Shown in pieces: positions 42,668 through 51,153 of a DNA stretch of 64,000 nt (positions are counted from its first letter, which is position 1; every line of letters starts with the position of its first letter). This stretch comes from JBBQLG01 sp964251665 (GTDB taxonomy: Bacteria > Bacteroidota > Bacteroidia > Cytophagales > Spirosomataceae), in contig CAXUKO010000005.1 of assembly GCA_964251665.1 (NCBI GenBank), positions 1 to 64,000 of the forward strand, written 5' to 3'. The notes under the pieces are model-generated. The model worked only from the letters and a program-made list of their open reading frames with translations. It made no database searches and was not told the DNA's origin. Position numbers and translations under genes: made by a program.

Positions 42668-43054
42668 ATGACACCTTCCCGCGATGAGGCCTTGCTGGCC
42701 CTGCGCCCTTCAATTACTACTGAAGCTACTACCGCAGGCCCAACCGAACACTTTCAGAATACAACGCTGCGCCCGGTGCTGAAGCTGCAAAACGAGTTGG
42801 TACTGGCTGTTTTTCAGGACTATATAATGAAGCGGAAAAATACCTTCGCGCAGATGGCCGCGACTGATCAACTGGCTTACATTGACCATGCCATCCGGCA
42901 GGACCAAAAGTTTAAGAATCTGCTGGCTGGCTTGATTATGGGGCATTTCACGGCGGCAGAATGGACCGCCTTCCGGCTTGATGAAGCCGAGCTAACCCGT
43001 CGCCTTGTTTCGCTGCTCATTCAGCGGTTGCAGCAGCAGGTGGTGGGCCGCTGA
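42668..43054 (+). CDS. Conserved hypothetical protein
   Basis: The 128-residue soluble, mainly helical protein contains LRPVLKLQNELVLAVFQDYI, LAYIDHAIRQDQKFKNLLAGLIMGHFTAAEW and LVSLLIQRLQQQ. Similar proteins are common in Bacteroidota and are sometimes labelled glyoxalase, but no vicinal-oxygen-chelate motif is visible, so that label is not adopted. It follows pgeF by 11 bp, which implies co-transcription. No function can be assigned. Confidence 0.7.
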   Translation: MTPSRDEALLALRPSITTEATTAGPTEHFQNTTLRPVLKLQNELVLAVFQDYIMKRKNTFAQMAATDQLAYIDHAIRQDQKFKNLLAGLIMGHFTAAEWTAFRLDEAELTRRLVSLLIQRLQQQVVGR

Positions 43055-43148
43055 GTAGAAGCACTCAAACAATGCCGACTTAAGCACGGTTCTATCAGCA
43101 GTTTAGTCAGCAATTTCATTATTTATCTATCACTCAACTCAACGTATC

Positions 43149-43391
43149 ATGGGCATTCTAATCTCAATTCTCGTCGGTGCCATCGCCGGTTTTCTGGCCG
43201 ATCTGGTTTTTAAACGCTTCTCCTTTTCTACTCTCATGCAGATTGTACTGGGTATTGTAGGCGGTTTTGTGGGCGGATTGATCTTTGGCGGTGCGGTCGG
43301 TTTTCTTGACCGCGTCCTGACTTCATTTGTGGGTGCCGTTATCGTGCTGGCTATTGCCGGTCTGATCAAAGGCAGTCAGAAAACGGCTTAA
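43149..43391 (+). CDS. GlsB/YeaQ/YmgE-like small membrane protein
   Basis: The 80-residue protein is almost wholly hydrophobic, with three glycine-rich helices (ILVGAIAGFLADLV, IVLGIVGGFVGGLIFGG, FVGAVIVLAIAGLI). This matches the GlsB/YeaQ/YmgE family of stress-associated inner-membrane proteins (about 80-90 residues). Its molecular function is unknown. The gene is flanked by a 94-bp leader and a strong terminator. Confidence 0.78.
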   Translation: MGILISILVGAIAGFLADLVFKRFSFSTLMQIVLGIVGGFVGGLIFGGAVGFLDRVLTSFVGAVIVLAIAGLIKGSQKTA

Positions 43392-43409
43392 TCAGGGAAA
43401 CTATACACA

Positions 43410-43452
43410 GAGCGGGTCCGTCAGGAGATGCTATCTCCCGACGGACCCGCTC
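43410..43452. terminator. Terminator-like hairpin between convergent genes
   Basis: GAGCGGGTCCGTC (43410-43422) and its exact complement (43440-43452) surround a loop of 17 nt that can itself pair (GGAGAT with ATCTCC). It lies between the small membrane protein gene and the convergent acyl-CoA dehydrogenase gene and may serve both. Confidence 0.7.
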
Positions 43453-43469
43453 GCTATTGATACCATTTC

Positions 43470-44609
43470 TTACTTCAATATCTGCCGCGAAATAACCAGC
43501 TTCTGAATTTCGCTTGTTCCCTCGCCAATGGTGCAAAGTTTAGCGTCGCGGTAGAACTTCTCCACCGGAAAATCTTTGGTATAGCCATAGCCGCCGTAGA
43601 CCTGAATAGCTTCATTGGCCACTTTAACCGCCGTTTCTGACGCAAACAGTTTCGCCATCGCCGATTCTTTCGTTACCGGTTTGCCTTCGTCCTTCAGATC
43701 AGCGGCCTGATACACCAGTAGTTTAGCCGCTTCGATGTCCGTAGCCAAATCGGCCAGTTTGAAAGCAATACCCTGAAAATTACAGATTGGCTGGCCAAAC
43801 TGCTGCCGTTCCTGCGAATACGCCAGAGCCGCTTCGTAGGCTCCCATCGCAATACCAAGGCTCAGGGCTGCAATCGAAATACGGCCACCATCCAGAATCT
43901 TGAGCGACTGCACAAAGCCATCGCCTACTTCGCCAAGCCGCTGACTGTCCGCGATCCGGCAATCCTGAAAAATCAGTTCGGTCGTTTCCGACGCCCGCAT
44001 GCCCAGTTTATCCTCCTTACGGCCCGCCGAAAAGCCAGGAGTATTCCGTTCAATAATAAACGCCGTAGCATTACGGGGTGTATTGGGTTCGCCGGTGCGG
44101 GCAATCACAACGGCTACATGACCGCTTTTACCGTGCGTGATGAAGTTTTTGGCCCCATTCAGCACCCAGCCTTGTCCCTCACGAACAGCAGTTGTCCGCA
44201 TATTGCCGGCGTCAGAGCCGGTGTTGGGCTCGGTCAGGCCCCAGGCACCAATATGTTCACCGGTAGCGAGCCGGGGCAGGTACGTCTGTTTCTGATCTTC
44301 GTTCCCGAACATCAAAATATGGTTCGTGCAGAGTGAGTTGTGGGCGGCCATCGACAGGCCCACCGATCCATCTACTTTCGACAGCTCAACAATGGCGGCC
44401 ACATATTCGCGGTAGCCAAGACCCGAACCGCCATATTGAGCTGGTACGAGCATACCCATCAGGCCCAGCTCGCCCATCTGCCGGAATGTATCAATGGGGA
44501 AGAACTGGGTTTCATCCCATTCGCGTACAAATGGCTTAAGGTAACGGGCACTGAAATCACGCACCATCTGCGCAATTAAATCTTGGTTTGTTTCAATTTC
44601 TGCCAACAT
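43470..44609 (-). CDS. Acyl-CoA dehydrogenase
   Basis: This flavoenzyme introduces the alpha,beta double bond in acyl-CoA during fatty-acid or branched-chain amino-acid oxidation. The 379-residue length is standard. The N-terminal helical domain is followed by the FAD/substrate blocks WGLTEPNTGSDAG and NGAKNFITHG. The C-terminal IQVYGGYGYTKDFPVEKFYRDAKLCTIGEGTSEIQ holds the signature and the usual location of the catalytic Glu region. Chain-length specificity cannot be read with confidence, though a short-chain type is likely. It is monocistronic. Confidence 0.92.
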   Translation of the reverse strand: MLAEIETNQDLIAQMVRDFSARYLKPFVREWDETQFFPIDTFRQMGELGLMGMLVPAQYGGSGLGYREYVAAIVELSKVDGSVGLSMAAHNSLCTNHILMFGNEDQKQTYLPRLATGEHIGAWGLTEPNTGSDAGNMRTTAVREGQGWVLNGAKNFITHGKSGHVAVVIARTGEPNTPRNATAFIIERNTPGFSAGRKEDKLGMRASETTELIFQDCRIADSQRLGEVGDGFVQSLKILDGGRISIAALSLGIAMGAYEAALAYSQERQQFGQPICNFQGIAFKLADLATDIEAAKLLVYQAADLKDEGKPVTKESAMAKLFASETAVKVANEAIQVYGGYGYTKDFPVEKFYRDAKLCTIGEGTSEIQKLVISRQILK

Positions 44610-44766
44610 GTACTTCCTGGTTTATAAGGGTTATGATGAAGTGTTCACCTACCAATCTACTGAATACAACGATACGTTGCATGGCCTTGTTATCCAATGC
44701 AGTAGGAACAAAAACGGGGCCAATACCACTTAGGCGGTTTTTAGGTGTACCTTATTGAAAAACATG

Positions 44767-44774
44767 TATTTTTG
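44767..44774 (+). promoter_or_regulatory. Putative -7 element upstream of ugd
   Basis: TATTTTTG matches the Bacteroidota TAnnTTTG element exactly, about 67 bp before the ugd start codon. A TTG at the expected upstream spacing is not present, so support is partial. Confidence 0.35.
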
Positions 44775-44840
44775 CCGCATTAGGGTCGACTAAAAATCAC
44801 TCCAAACCACTATTTTGTTTCTCATCCGAAAATCGTCTGT

Positions 44841-46151
44841 ATGAAATTAGCTGTAGTAGGGACCGGCTATGTAGGGCTTGTTACGGGCACCTGCTTCGCT
44901 GAAACTGGCAATCAGGTCACCTGTGTAGACATCGACGTCCGTAAAGTCGAAAAATTAAATAACGGTATAATACCAATTTACGAACCGGGATTAGATGTTC
45001 TTTTCCACCGTAACGTTGAAGAAGGTCGGCTTAAATTCACCACCGATTTAGCCGAAGGGATTAAAGGGGCCGAGGTTATTTTTCTGGCCCTGCCCACACC
45101 GCCGGGCGAAGACGGCTCTGCCGATTTGAAGTACATCCTTAAAGTAGCCGATGACCTTGGCCCCATCCTAGAGCACTACGCGGTCATTATCGACAAAAGT
45201 ACCGTACCCGTTGGCACCGCCGAAAAAGTACATGAACGCATTCTGGCCAACGCTACGGTCGATTTCGATGTGGTGTCCAACCCTGAGTTTCTGCGCGAAG
45301 GCGTTGCCGTTGAGGACTTCATGAAGCCGGACCGGGTGGTAATTGGTACTAAATCCGACCGGGCGAAAGGCGTACTGAACCGACTCTATGCACCGTTGGT
45401 GCGGCAGGGCAACCCGATCATTTTTATGGACGAGCGTTCCGCCGAAATGACCAAATACGCTGCCAACGCTTTTCTGGCCACCAAGATCACATTCATGAAC
45501 GAAATTGCCAACCTGTGCGAAAAGGTAGGTGCCAACGTTGATGACATCCGGCGCGGCATTGGTACCGACAGCCGCATCGGCAAGCGGTTCCTGTTTGCGG
45601 GTATTGGCTACGGAGGCAGCTGTTTCCCAAAAGATGTGCAGGCCCTCGCCCGCACGGCGCAGGATTACGATTATGATTTTAAAGTGCTAACATCGGTAAT
45701 GGAAGTTAATCAGCAGCAAAAAACCCGGTTGCTGCCCCTGATCACCAACTACTTCAACGGCGACCTGAAAGGTAAAACCGTTGCCGTCTGGGGACTGGCG
45801 TTTAAGCCCTATACCGATGATATTCGGGAGGCTCCGGCGCTGGATAACATTCGTGCGCTGCTGGCGGCTGGCGCCAAAGTTACCGCCTACGACCCCGAAG
45901 CGATGGAAAATGTCCGCAACGTATTGGGTAATTCAATCACTTACGCGCATACGTCCTATGCCGCGCTGGACGATGCCGATGCGCTGATTATCATGACGGA
46001 ATGGCCGCTGTTCCGTACGCCTGATTTTGAAAAAATGAACCTGCTTCTCAAAAACAAAATCATTTTCGATGGTCGGAACCTGTACGAACTTGATCAGATG
46101 CGTGAATTGGGCTATACCTACTACAGTGTTGGCCGTGAAGCCATCAACTAA
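44841..46151 (+). CDS. ugd: UDP-glucose 6-dehydrogenase
   Basis: The enzyme oxidises UDP-glucose to UDP-glucuronate with two NAD+. At 436 residues it has the standard bacterial length. The N-terminal Rossmann motif is VVGTGYVGLVTGTCFAE. The catalytic Cys is in GIGYGGSCFPKDVQAL, with STVPVGTAEK and NPEFLREG among the conserved blocks and GLAFKPYTDDIREAPAL opening the UDP-binding domain. It is followed 73 bp later by uxs, giving a two-step UDP-glucose to UDP-xylose route. Confidence 0.95.
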   Translation: MKLAVVGTGYVGLVTGTCFAETGNQVTCVDIDVRKVEKLNNGIIPIYEPGLDVLFHRNVEEGRLKFTTDLAEGIKGAEVIFLALPTPPGEDGSADLKYILKVADDLGPILEHYAVIIDKSTVPVGTAEKVHERILANATVDFDVVSNPEFLREGVAVEDFMKPDRVVIGTKSDRAKGVLNRLYAPLVRQGNPIIFMDERSAEMTKYAANAFLATKITFMNEIANLCEKVGANVDDIRRGIGTDSRIGKRFLFAGIGYGGSCFPKDVQALARTAQDYDYDFKVLTSVMEVNQQQKTRLLPLITNYFNGDLKGKTVAVWGLAFKPYTDDIREAPALDNIRALLAAGAKVTAYDPEAMENVRNVLGNSITYAHTSYAALDDADALIIMTEWPLFRTPDFEKMNLLLKNKIIFDGRNLYELDQMRELGYTYYSVGREAIN

Positions 46152-46224
46152 CTAATCCATTCATTGTGTACCCGTCGGTTATCCGGTCGGCGGGTATCCT
46201 CTGTTCACTTCTTCTGCCGCTATT

Positions 46225-47205
46225 ATGAAACGTGTACTCATTACGGGAGCCGCCGGCTTCTTAGGTTCGCACCTGTGCGACCGGTTTATCAACGAGGGCT
46301 ACAACGTAGTTGGGATGGATAATCTCATTACGGGTGATGTCCGCAACATCGAACACCTGTTTAAACTACCGAACTTCGAGTTCTATCATCACGACGTTTC
46401 CAAGTTTATTCACGTGCCGGGCGAACTGGACTATATCCTGCACTTTGCGTCGCCAGCCAGCCCAATCGATTACCTTAAAATTCCGATTCAGACGCTGAAA
46501 GTTGGCTCGCTGGGTATTCACAACTGTCTGGGTCTGGCGCGGGTAAAACAGGCCCGCGTGCTGATCGCCAGTACCTCTGAGGTCTACGGTGACCCGAACG
46601 TACATCCTCAGAACGAAGATTACTGGGGCAATGTAAACCCAGTTGGGCCACGTGGCGTCTACGATGAAGCCAAACGGTTTCAGGAGGCCATGACGATGGC
46701 TTACCACACCTATCACGGTCTGGAAACGCGTATTGTCCGTATTTTCAACACCTATGGCCCCCGGATGCGGCTGAACGACGGCCGGGTACTGCCCGCCTTC
46801 ATTGGACAGGCACTGCGGGGGGAAGACCTGACCGTTTTCGGCGATGGCAGTCAGACCCGGTCGTTCTGCTACGTCGATGATCTGGTCGAAGGCATTTACC
46901 GGCTGCTGTTGAGTGATTATGCCTACCCGGTTAACGTTGGTAACCCGGCCGAAATCACGATTGGCGAGTTTGCCGAAGAGATTATCAAACTGACGGGTAC
47001 CACCCAGAAAGTGGTCTACAAACCCCTGCCTACGGATGATCCCAAACAGCGCAAACCCGACACCACACGGGCTAAAGCCCTGCTGGACTGGGAGCCAAAA
47101 GTATCGCGCGAGGAGGGTTTAAAAATCACGTATGAATACTTTAAGAGCCTGCCCGAAGAAGAACTGTACCGGGCGGCCTACCACCGCGAATTCGAGAAGA
47201 AGTAG
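46225..47205 (+). CDS. uxs: UDP-glucuronate decarboxylase (UDP-xylose synthase)
   Basis: This extended SDR of 326 residues has the NAD motif GAAGFLGSHLCDRF. The catalytic Tyr and Lys are in YDEAKRFQEA, and STSEVYGDPNVHPQ and RIFNTYGPRM are family blocks. It decarboxylates UDP-glucuronate to UDP-xylose; similarity to UXS rather than to dehydratases rests on the VNPVGPRGVYDEAKR context. It uses the product of the upstream ugd gene. UDP-xylose would feed a surface polysaccharide or glycoprotein pathway encoded elsewhere. A strong terminator follows. Confidence 0.9.
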   Translation: MKRVLITGAAGFLGSHLCDRFINEGYNVVGMDNLITGDVRNIEHLFKLPNFEFYHHDVSKFIHVPGELDYILHFASPASPIDYLKIPIQTLKVGSLGIHNCLGLARVKQARVLIASTSEVYGDPNVHPQNEDYWGNVNPVGPRGVYDEAKRFQEAMTMAYHTYHGLETRIVRIFNTYGPRMRLNDGRVLPAFIGQALRGEDLTVFGDGSQTRSFCYVDDLVEGIYRLLLSDYAYPVNVGNPAEITIGEFAEEIIKLTGTTQKVVYKPLPTDDPKQRKPDTTRAKALLDWEPKVSREEGLKITYEYFKSLPEEELYRAAYHREFEKK

Positions 47206-47274
47206 CGAATTAAGGCAAAACGTGGTAACTTTATGTCAATATCAGGCTTTCGAGCCTACAATTTAGCTGTCTAA

Positions 47275-47311
47275 AAAAAACCTGCGCATCGGTCTGATAC
47301 GCAGGTTTTTT
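47275..47311 (+). terminator. Rho-independent terminator after uxs
   Basis: AAAAAACCTGCG (47275-47286) and CGCAGGTTTTTT (47300-47311) pair perfectly over 12 bp around a 13-nt loop and end in a run of T residues, 70 bp after the uxs stop. Confidence 0.88.
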
Positions 47312-47362
47312 GTTTCTGTACTACCCTTATTTCAGCCCCGTAGTTAGTCAGGCGTAGGGCAG

Positions 47363-47408
47363 TTTTTATCATCCTGACCGGTCCGCCGACGCGGCAGGAT
47401 GACAAAAA
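47363..47408. repeat. Intergenic hairpin, TCATCCTGA family, short copy
   Basis: TTTTTATCATCCTGACCG (47363-47380) pairs with the segment 47392-47408 with a bulge. The outer words match the elements at 12881 and 27372. It lies just 3' of frr on the minus strand and may be its terminator. Confidence 0.65.
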
Positions 47409-47414
47409 TTTATT

Positions 47415-47975
47415 CTACACCTCCATAATATCTTTTTCCTTGCTGGCGAAGGTTTCGTCGATGCGGGCGATAAAGCTGTCGGTCAGTTTCTGAACCCGCT
47501 CTTCACCACGTTTTACATCATCCTCCGACACGCCGTCTTTGGTAAGTTTGCGAATGCCGTCGTTCGTGTCTTTCCGAATGTTACGGACGTTCACCTTGGC
47601 GGTTTCAATCTCCACCTTTACTTTCTTGACCAGGTCGCGCCGACGTTCTTCGGTCAGGGGCGGGATGCTCAACCGAATCAGTTCGCCGTCGTTCATCGGA
47701 TTAAGCCCCAGGTTGCTGTTCCGAATGGCCTTTTCAATTTCGCCCACCATTTTCTTCTCGAAGGGCTTAATGGCAATAGTCCGGGCGCCGGGGGTCGTTA
47801 CGGAAGCAACATTGCTGAGGGGCGACATCACGCCGTAATACTCGATCTGAATCCCGTCGACCATATTGGTCGCAGCCTTACCGGCGCGAATTTTATTCAA
47901 TTCGATGGACAGGTGCTTGAGCGCCTTGTCCATTGTATCTTTAGCATCTTCGAGATAAAACTCAATCTCTTCCAT
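47415..47975 (-). CDS. frr: Ribosome recycling factor
   Basis: RRF, with EF-G, splits the post-termination ribosome. It has the standard length of 186 residues. The family blocks are ALKHLSIELNKIRAGKAATNMVDGIQIEYYG near the N-terminus, PFEKKMVGEIEKAIRNSNLGLNP in the middle and RRDLVKKVKVEIETAKVNVRNIRKD in the helical arm. It lies downstream of pyrH on the same strand, as in most bacteria, with a hairpin repeat in the 77-bp gap. Confidence 0.97.
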   Translation of the reverse strand: MEEIEFYLEDAKDTMDKALKHLSIELNKIRAGKAATNMVDGIQIEYYGVMSPLSNVASVTTPGARTIAIKPFEKKMVGEIEKAIRNSNLGLNPMNDGELIRLSIPPLTEERRRDLVKKVKVEIETAKVNVRNIRKDTNDGIRKLTKDGVSEDDVKRGEERVQKLTDSFIARIDETFASKEKDIMEV

Positions 47976-47983
47976 TCTTATAT

Positions 47984-48048
47984 AGTTTGTGGTTCGTGGT
48001 TTGTGATTCTGCCGGTGCGTACCGGCCGGAGGAACGACAAACCACGCA
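47984..48048. repeat. Intergenic hairpin, GTTTGTGGTT family, between pyrH and frr
   Basis: GTGGTTTGT (47996-48004) pairs with ACAAACCAC (48037-48045), and an inner hairpin CCGGT/ACCGG (48012-48025) caps it. Words are shared with the element at 55308-55363. It fills most of the pyrH-frr gap. Confidence 0.6.
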
Positions 48049-48052
48049 CTAT

Positions 48053-48781
48053 TTATACAGCTCCGGTAATCAGCGTACCGGCGTCGCCATCGCCCAGCAC
48101 CACGCGGAGCAGGCTACCGGGTTCATTCATGTTAAAAACAATGATAGGCAGGTTATTTTCCTGACAGAGCGTAAAAGCGGTCAGGTCCATTACATTAAGT
48201 TTTTTCTCGTAAACGTCATCGAAGGATATGGTAGTATAGCGCGTGGCCGTTGCGTCTTTCATGGGATCGGCGGTGTAAACACCATCCACCTTGGTTCCTT
48301 TCAGCACCACATCGGCTTCGATTTCGATAGCACGCAGGCTGGCGGTGGTATCCGTCGTGAAGTAGGGACTACCCGTACCCGCTCCGAAAATCACCACGCG
48401 GCCTTTTTCCAGATGCCGTACCGCCCGACGACGAACATACGGTTCGCAAACCTGCTCCATCTTAATGGCCGACATGACGCGGGTGTACATTTCGTGCTTT
48501 TCGAGCGAACTCTGAATGGCCATTGCATTGATTACCGTGGCCAGCATACCCATGTAGTCGCCCTGCACCCGGTCGATACCCGACCGCTCACCCGATACGC
48601 CCCGGAAGATATTTCCTCCGCCGATGACAATTGCCACCTGAACGCCCATGTCCACAATCTGTTTGATTTCCTTGCTGTACTGTTCCAGCACGGCGGGATC
48701 GATGTTGTAGCCCGACGGGCCAGCCAATGCCTCTCCGCTCAGCTTGAGCAGGATTCGTTTATACTTGGGTTCTGGTACCAT
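48053..48781 (-). CDS. pyrH: UMP kinase
   Basis: The enzyme phosphorylates UMP to UDP with ATP for pyrimidine synthesis. At 242 residues it is of typical length. The amino-acid kinase fold motifs are RILLKLSGEAL, QVAIVIGGGNIFRG, DYMGMLATVINAMAIQ and VIFGAGTGSPYFTTDT. Conserved KGTKVDGVYTADP lies in the C-terminal half. The gene precedes frr on the same strand. rpsB and tsf, often found directly upstream in other bacteria, are not there; a DUF1963 gene lies upstream instead. Confidence 0.96.
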   Translation of the reverse strand: MVPEPKYKRILLKLSGEALAGPSGYNIDPAVLEQYSKEIKQIVDMGVQVAIVIGGGNIFRGVSGERSGIDRVQGDYMGMLATVINAMAIQSSLEKHEMYTRVMSAIKMEQVCEPYVRRRAVRHLEKGRVVIFGAGTGSPYFTTDTTASLRAIEIEADVVLKGTKVDGVYTADPMKDATATRYTTISFDDVYEKKLNVMDLTAFTLCQENNLPIIVFNMNEPGSLLRVVLGDGDAGTLITGAV

Positions 48782-48867
48782 GAAGTGAAATTTGCGCGGG
48801 CAAAGATAGGAAAAAAGGAGAAAGCACTTGGTCTAACTAATTGTTCGTTTCAAGCCAAGACGGGGGT

Positions 48868-49770
48868 TTATGTACCTTGAAAGGTCATTACGACCCGATC
48901 AAAGCGTTTATTTTTCAAGTCATCAGGCTTGATACCGAAATATATAACCATACAATCACCGTATCTATCCATATCATTATTCTTACTACCACATGTGTCT
49001 ACTTGTAGAAGAATAATATACTTCTGTTGCAAAATTCTGATTTTGTCCTGATTCTCCTTTATTAATTGTTTAGTTACAGGGTAAAAACCCAATTGTCCCC
49101 AGGCAAAATATAGCATGACGCTGGCTTGAACCGACCGATCTTCGCCAAGCAGCTGGTGCATGTTATGCATTGGAGAATACGGTGCATGATGCCGTCTCAG
49201 CCCGCTTAACGTATCTGCAATCTCTGTAAGTGCATCTTTAAACAAGTTGTAAGTGATAAGACGGTCATTGTCCAACGACCACAACTTATGACTTTCTCGT
49301 TCAGGCAATGTATAGTATTGAAAGAAAGAGAGCCGGGTGGCCCTAAAAACTCCTCCCTGGAAATAATTGGCAGGAAAATTAGTTCGCTTTAAGCTGGATG
49401 TTTCTTCTGAGTAGACAACCCGAAACGAACTTGGGTTATTGAGAAAGCAAGGGCAGTCTTTGTCGATGTATATAAAAATTGATAGCAGTCCCTGCTTGGG
49501 TAACAACTGCTCTACATCGAACAGATTCACTTCACTCAAATTGTATTGTGCACAAAACGTGAGCGGTTCGTCATTGTAGGTGGGCCAATTGAAAGAAGTG
49601 GGTAGATCAGGCAGGCCACCAATTTTGGACTGGCCTATTTCAATAGCAGCATCGTCAGTCAAGCTGTCCTTAATTCCAATGGCTGGCTTAATCAGACTGA
49701 TAAACTGCGTCCGCTCAGCGCTGGCAATTTTAAGTGAACTGGCTTCTAACCGCCGAATTAATTCTTCCAT
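48868..49770 (-). CDS. YwqG/DUF1963 family protein
   Basis: The 300-residue soluble protein is of the YwqG family (DUF1963). Diagnostic blocks are SKIGGLPDLPTSFNWPTY, LTFCAQYNLSEVN and the end region LLQVDTCG..NNDMDRYGDCMVIYFGI, where DxYGDxGxxYF is conserved. The family's function is unknown. The gene is visibly richer in A/T and uses more TTA, AAT and ATA-type codons than its neighbours, suggesting recent acquisition. It stands alone upstream of pyrH. Confidence 0.85.
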   Translation of the reverse strand: MEELIRRLEASSLKIASAERTQFISLIKPAIGIKDSLTDDAAIEIGQSKIGGLPDLPTSFNWPTYNDEPLTFCAQYNLSEVNLFDVEQLLPKQGLLSIFIYIDKDCPCFLNNPSSFRVVYSEETSSLKRTNFPANYFQGGVFRATRLSFFQYYTLPERESHKLWSLDNDRLITYNLFKDALTEIADTLSGLRRHHAPYSPMHNMHQLLGEDRSVQASVMLYFAWGQLGFYPVTKQLIKENQDKIRILQQKYIILLQVDTCGSKNNDMDRYGDCMVIYFGIKPDDLKNKRFDRVVMTFQGT

Positions 49771-49940
49771 TCCGATTACATTATGGGCACTCAGCAGCCT
49801 GTTGATAGTAAGTATTTATCAGCAGGAAAGACCGCCGTTGTATATAAGTCATAAAAGGCATGATGAAGCCTCTGTATCAACTATACAGCATGTTAGCCAA
49901 ATTATAAGAGGCCGGAGAAGTGTCATTAACGCTCCCTCCT

Positions 49941-50444
49941 CTACATAAACTCGATCAGCACCTGCCCTTTCTCAACGCGGTCGCCTTTGGTTACGCTGAT
50001 AATTTTGACGGTGCCATCGCCGGGGGCTTTGATGAGGTTTTCCATCTTCATGGCTTCCAGCACCAGCAGCGAATCGCCTTTGCCCACCACATCACCAGGC
50101 TGCACACTAACGCCCACAATCAGGCCGGGCATGGGGGCTTTGATAGAATTTACTTTGGTGGTAGCCGCGCTGCTTATACCCATTTTTTCGAGCAAGAGGT
50201 CGAAGCGGTCTTTGAGCGCAACAGTATGCCGGTGCCCGTTGATAGCCAGTGTCACGGTTTTATCGGTGGCATTCAGGTCCAGCACCTCGGCCGTGAACGA
50301 GCGATGGTTGCGGATGATGTGAAAGGTCCGGTCAGTGAGTTTAACGATATCCCAGGCAAACGGGTCGCCGTTGAGTTGAACACCTTCCGGGCTGAAGTCA
50401 ATCTGGTACGTAGCCGGGGCAGCGTTGACGGTAGTCTGGTACAT
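49941..50444 (-). CDS. Biotin/lipoyl carrier subunit of an acyl-CoA carboxylase
   Basis: The 167-residue protein ends in a biotinyl domain, where EAMKMEN carries biotin acceptor Lys133, flanked by PMPGLIVGVSVQPGDVV and GTVKIISVTKGDRVEKGQVL. The N-terminal ~90 residues form a small beta domain (YQIDFSPEGVQLNG, TVTLAINGHRHTVAL) found in Bacteroidota carrier proteins of propionyl-/methylmalonyl- or geranyl-type carboxylases rather than in classical AccB. The partner carboxylase and transferase subunits are not in this window. Confidence 0.88.
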   Translation of the reverse strand: MYQTTVNAAPATYQIDFSPEGVQLNGDPFAWDIVKLTDRTFHIIRNHRSFTAEVLDLNATDKTVTLAINGHRHTVALKDRFDLLLEKMGISSAATTKVNSIKAPMPGLIVGVSVQPGDVVGKGDSLLVLEAMKMENLIKAPGDGTVKIISVTKGDRVEKGQVLIEFM

Positions 50445-50485
50445 GAAACGTTATGTGGTTAGCGGGCTTTACGCCAGTAGGCAAT

Positions 50486-51046
50486 TTATAATCCCTCATA
50501 TATATCCCGCATTGCCAGCGTAACGTCCAGTGTTTCGAGATAGATGACCGTATCGGGACCTTCTATAATACGAAATTTCCAAAAGTCGGCATTTCGTTCG
50601 TAGACTTCAGCGCGATAATCAGCCTGCGAAATCATTACGTACACCAGCAACGAAGGTAGCTTGAAGTAGTTCAATCGCTTCTCATGCGCGTCTTCATCCT
50701 GCGTCGATTTTGACAATACTTCGATCAGCAAACTTGGGGAATGTACGATTGTGGCCGAATCATCAGCCATATCCGCGGCATCACAGGTATAAATGAGGTC
50801 AGGGTAAACATACTGCTGTCCGAACGTTAGTTTCTGCTTCACATTTTCGGTGAATACCTGACATCCATTCCGACGAGCCATCGGGTATAACAAACGGGAT
50901 AGCGACTGAACGAGCAGGTTATATCGTTTAGTTGTACCTGCCATAGCCACCACTTCGCCATTGTAGTAGGCATAGCGAATGCCTTCAGCATGCTCTAATG
51001 CTTCATATTCCTCAAACGTATATAAATTTTTCTCCTTGGCAACCAT
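50486..51046 (-). CDS. Uma2 family (DUF820) putative endonuclease
   Basis: The 186-residue protein has the Uma2/DUF820 restriction-endonuclease-like fold. Conserved features are YTFEEYEALEHAEGIRYAYYNGEVV, the PD-type catalytic segment QYVYPDLIYTCD, and PSLLIEVLSKSTQDED followed by KRLNYFKLPSLLVYVMIS. Such proteins are abundant in Cyanobacteria and Bacteroidota, have unclear roles, and are often scattered singly. The start at 51046 (MVAKEKN) is preferred to 51103 because homologous sequence begins near it. Confidence 0.87.
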   Translation of the reverse strand: MVAKEKNLYTFEEYEALEHAEGIRYAYYNGEVVAMAGTTKRYNLLVQSLSRLLYPMARRNGCQVFTENVKQKLTFGQQYVYPDLIYTCDAADMADDSATIVHSPSLLIEVLSKSTQDEDAHEKRLNYFKLPSLLVYVMISQADYRAEVYERNADFWKFRIIEGPDTVIYLETLDVTLAMRDIYEGL

Positions 51047-51153
51047 AGCGTAGGCTGTAGACAGTCCAAAACTAAGAAAATTACCGGAGGATATTAGAAA
51101 CAAACAGTCCCCGCCGGGTGGTGTTAAGGGGGTACGACATCAAACACAACGGT

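Noticed and set aside
42668..43054. Glyoxalase label for the gene after pgeF
   Set aside because: No beta-alpha-beta-beta-beta metal-binding motif is visible; similar proteins carry that label without support.
47987..48880. Long open frame (297 codons) on the plus strand opposite pyrH
   Set aside because: pyrH is unmistakable on the other strand, and the plus-strand frame shows no recognisable motifs. It is a GC-driven antisense frame.
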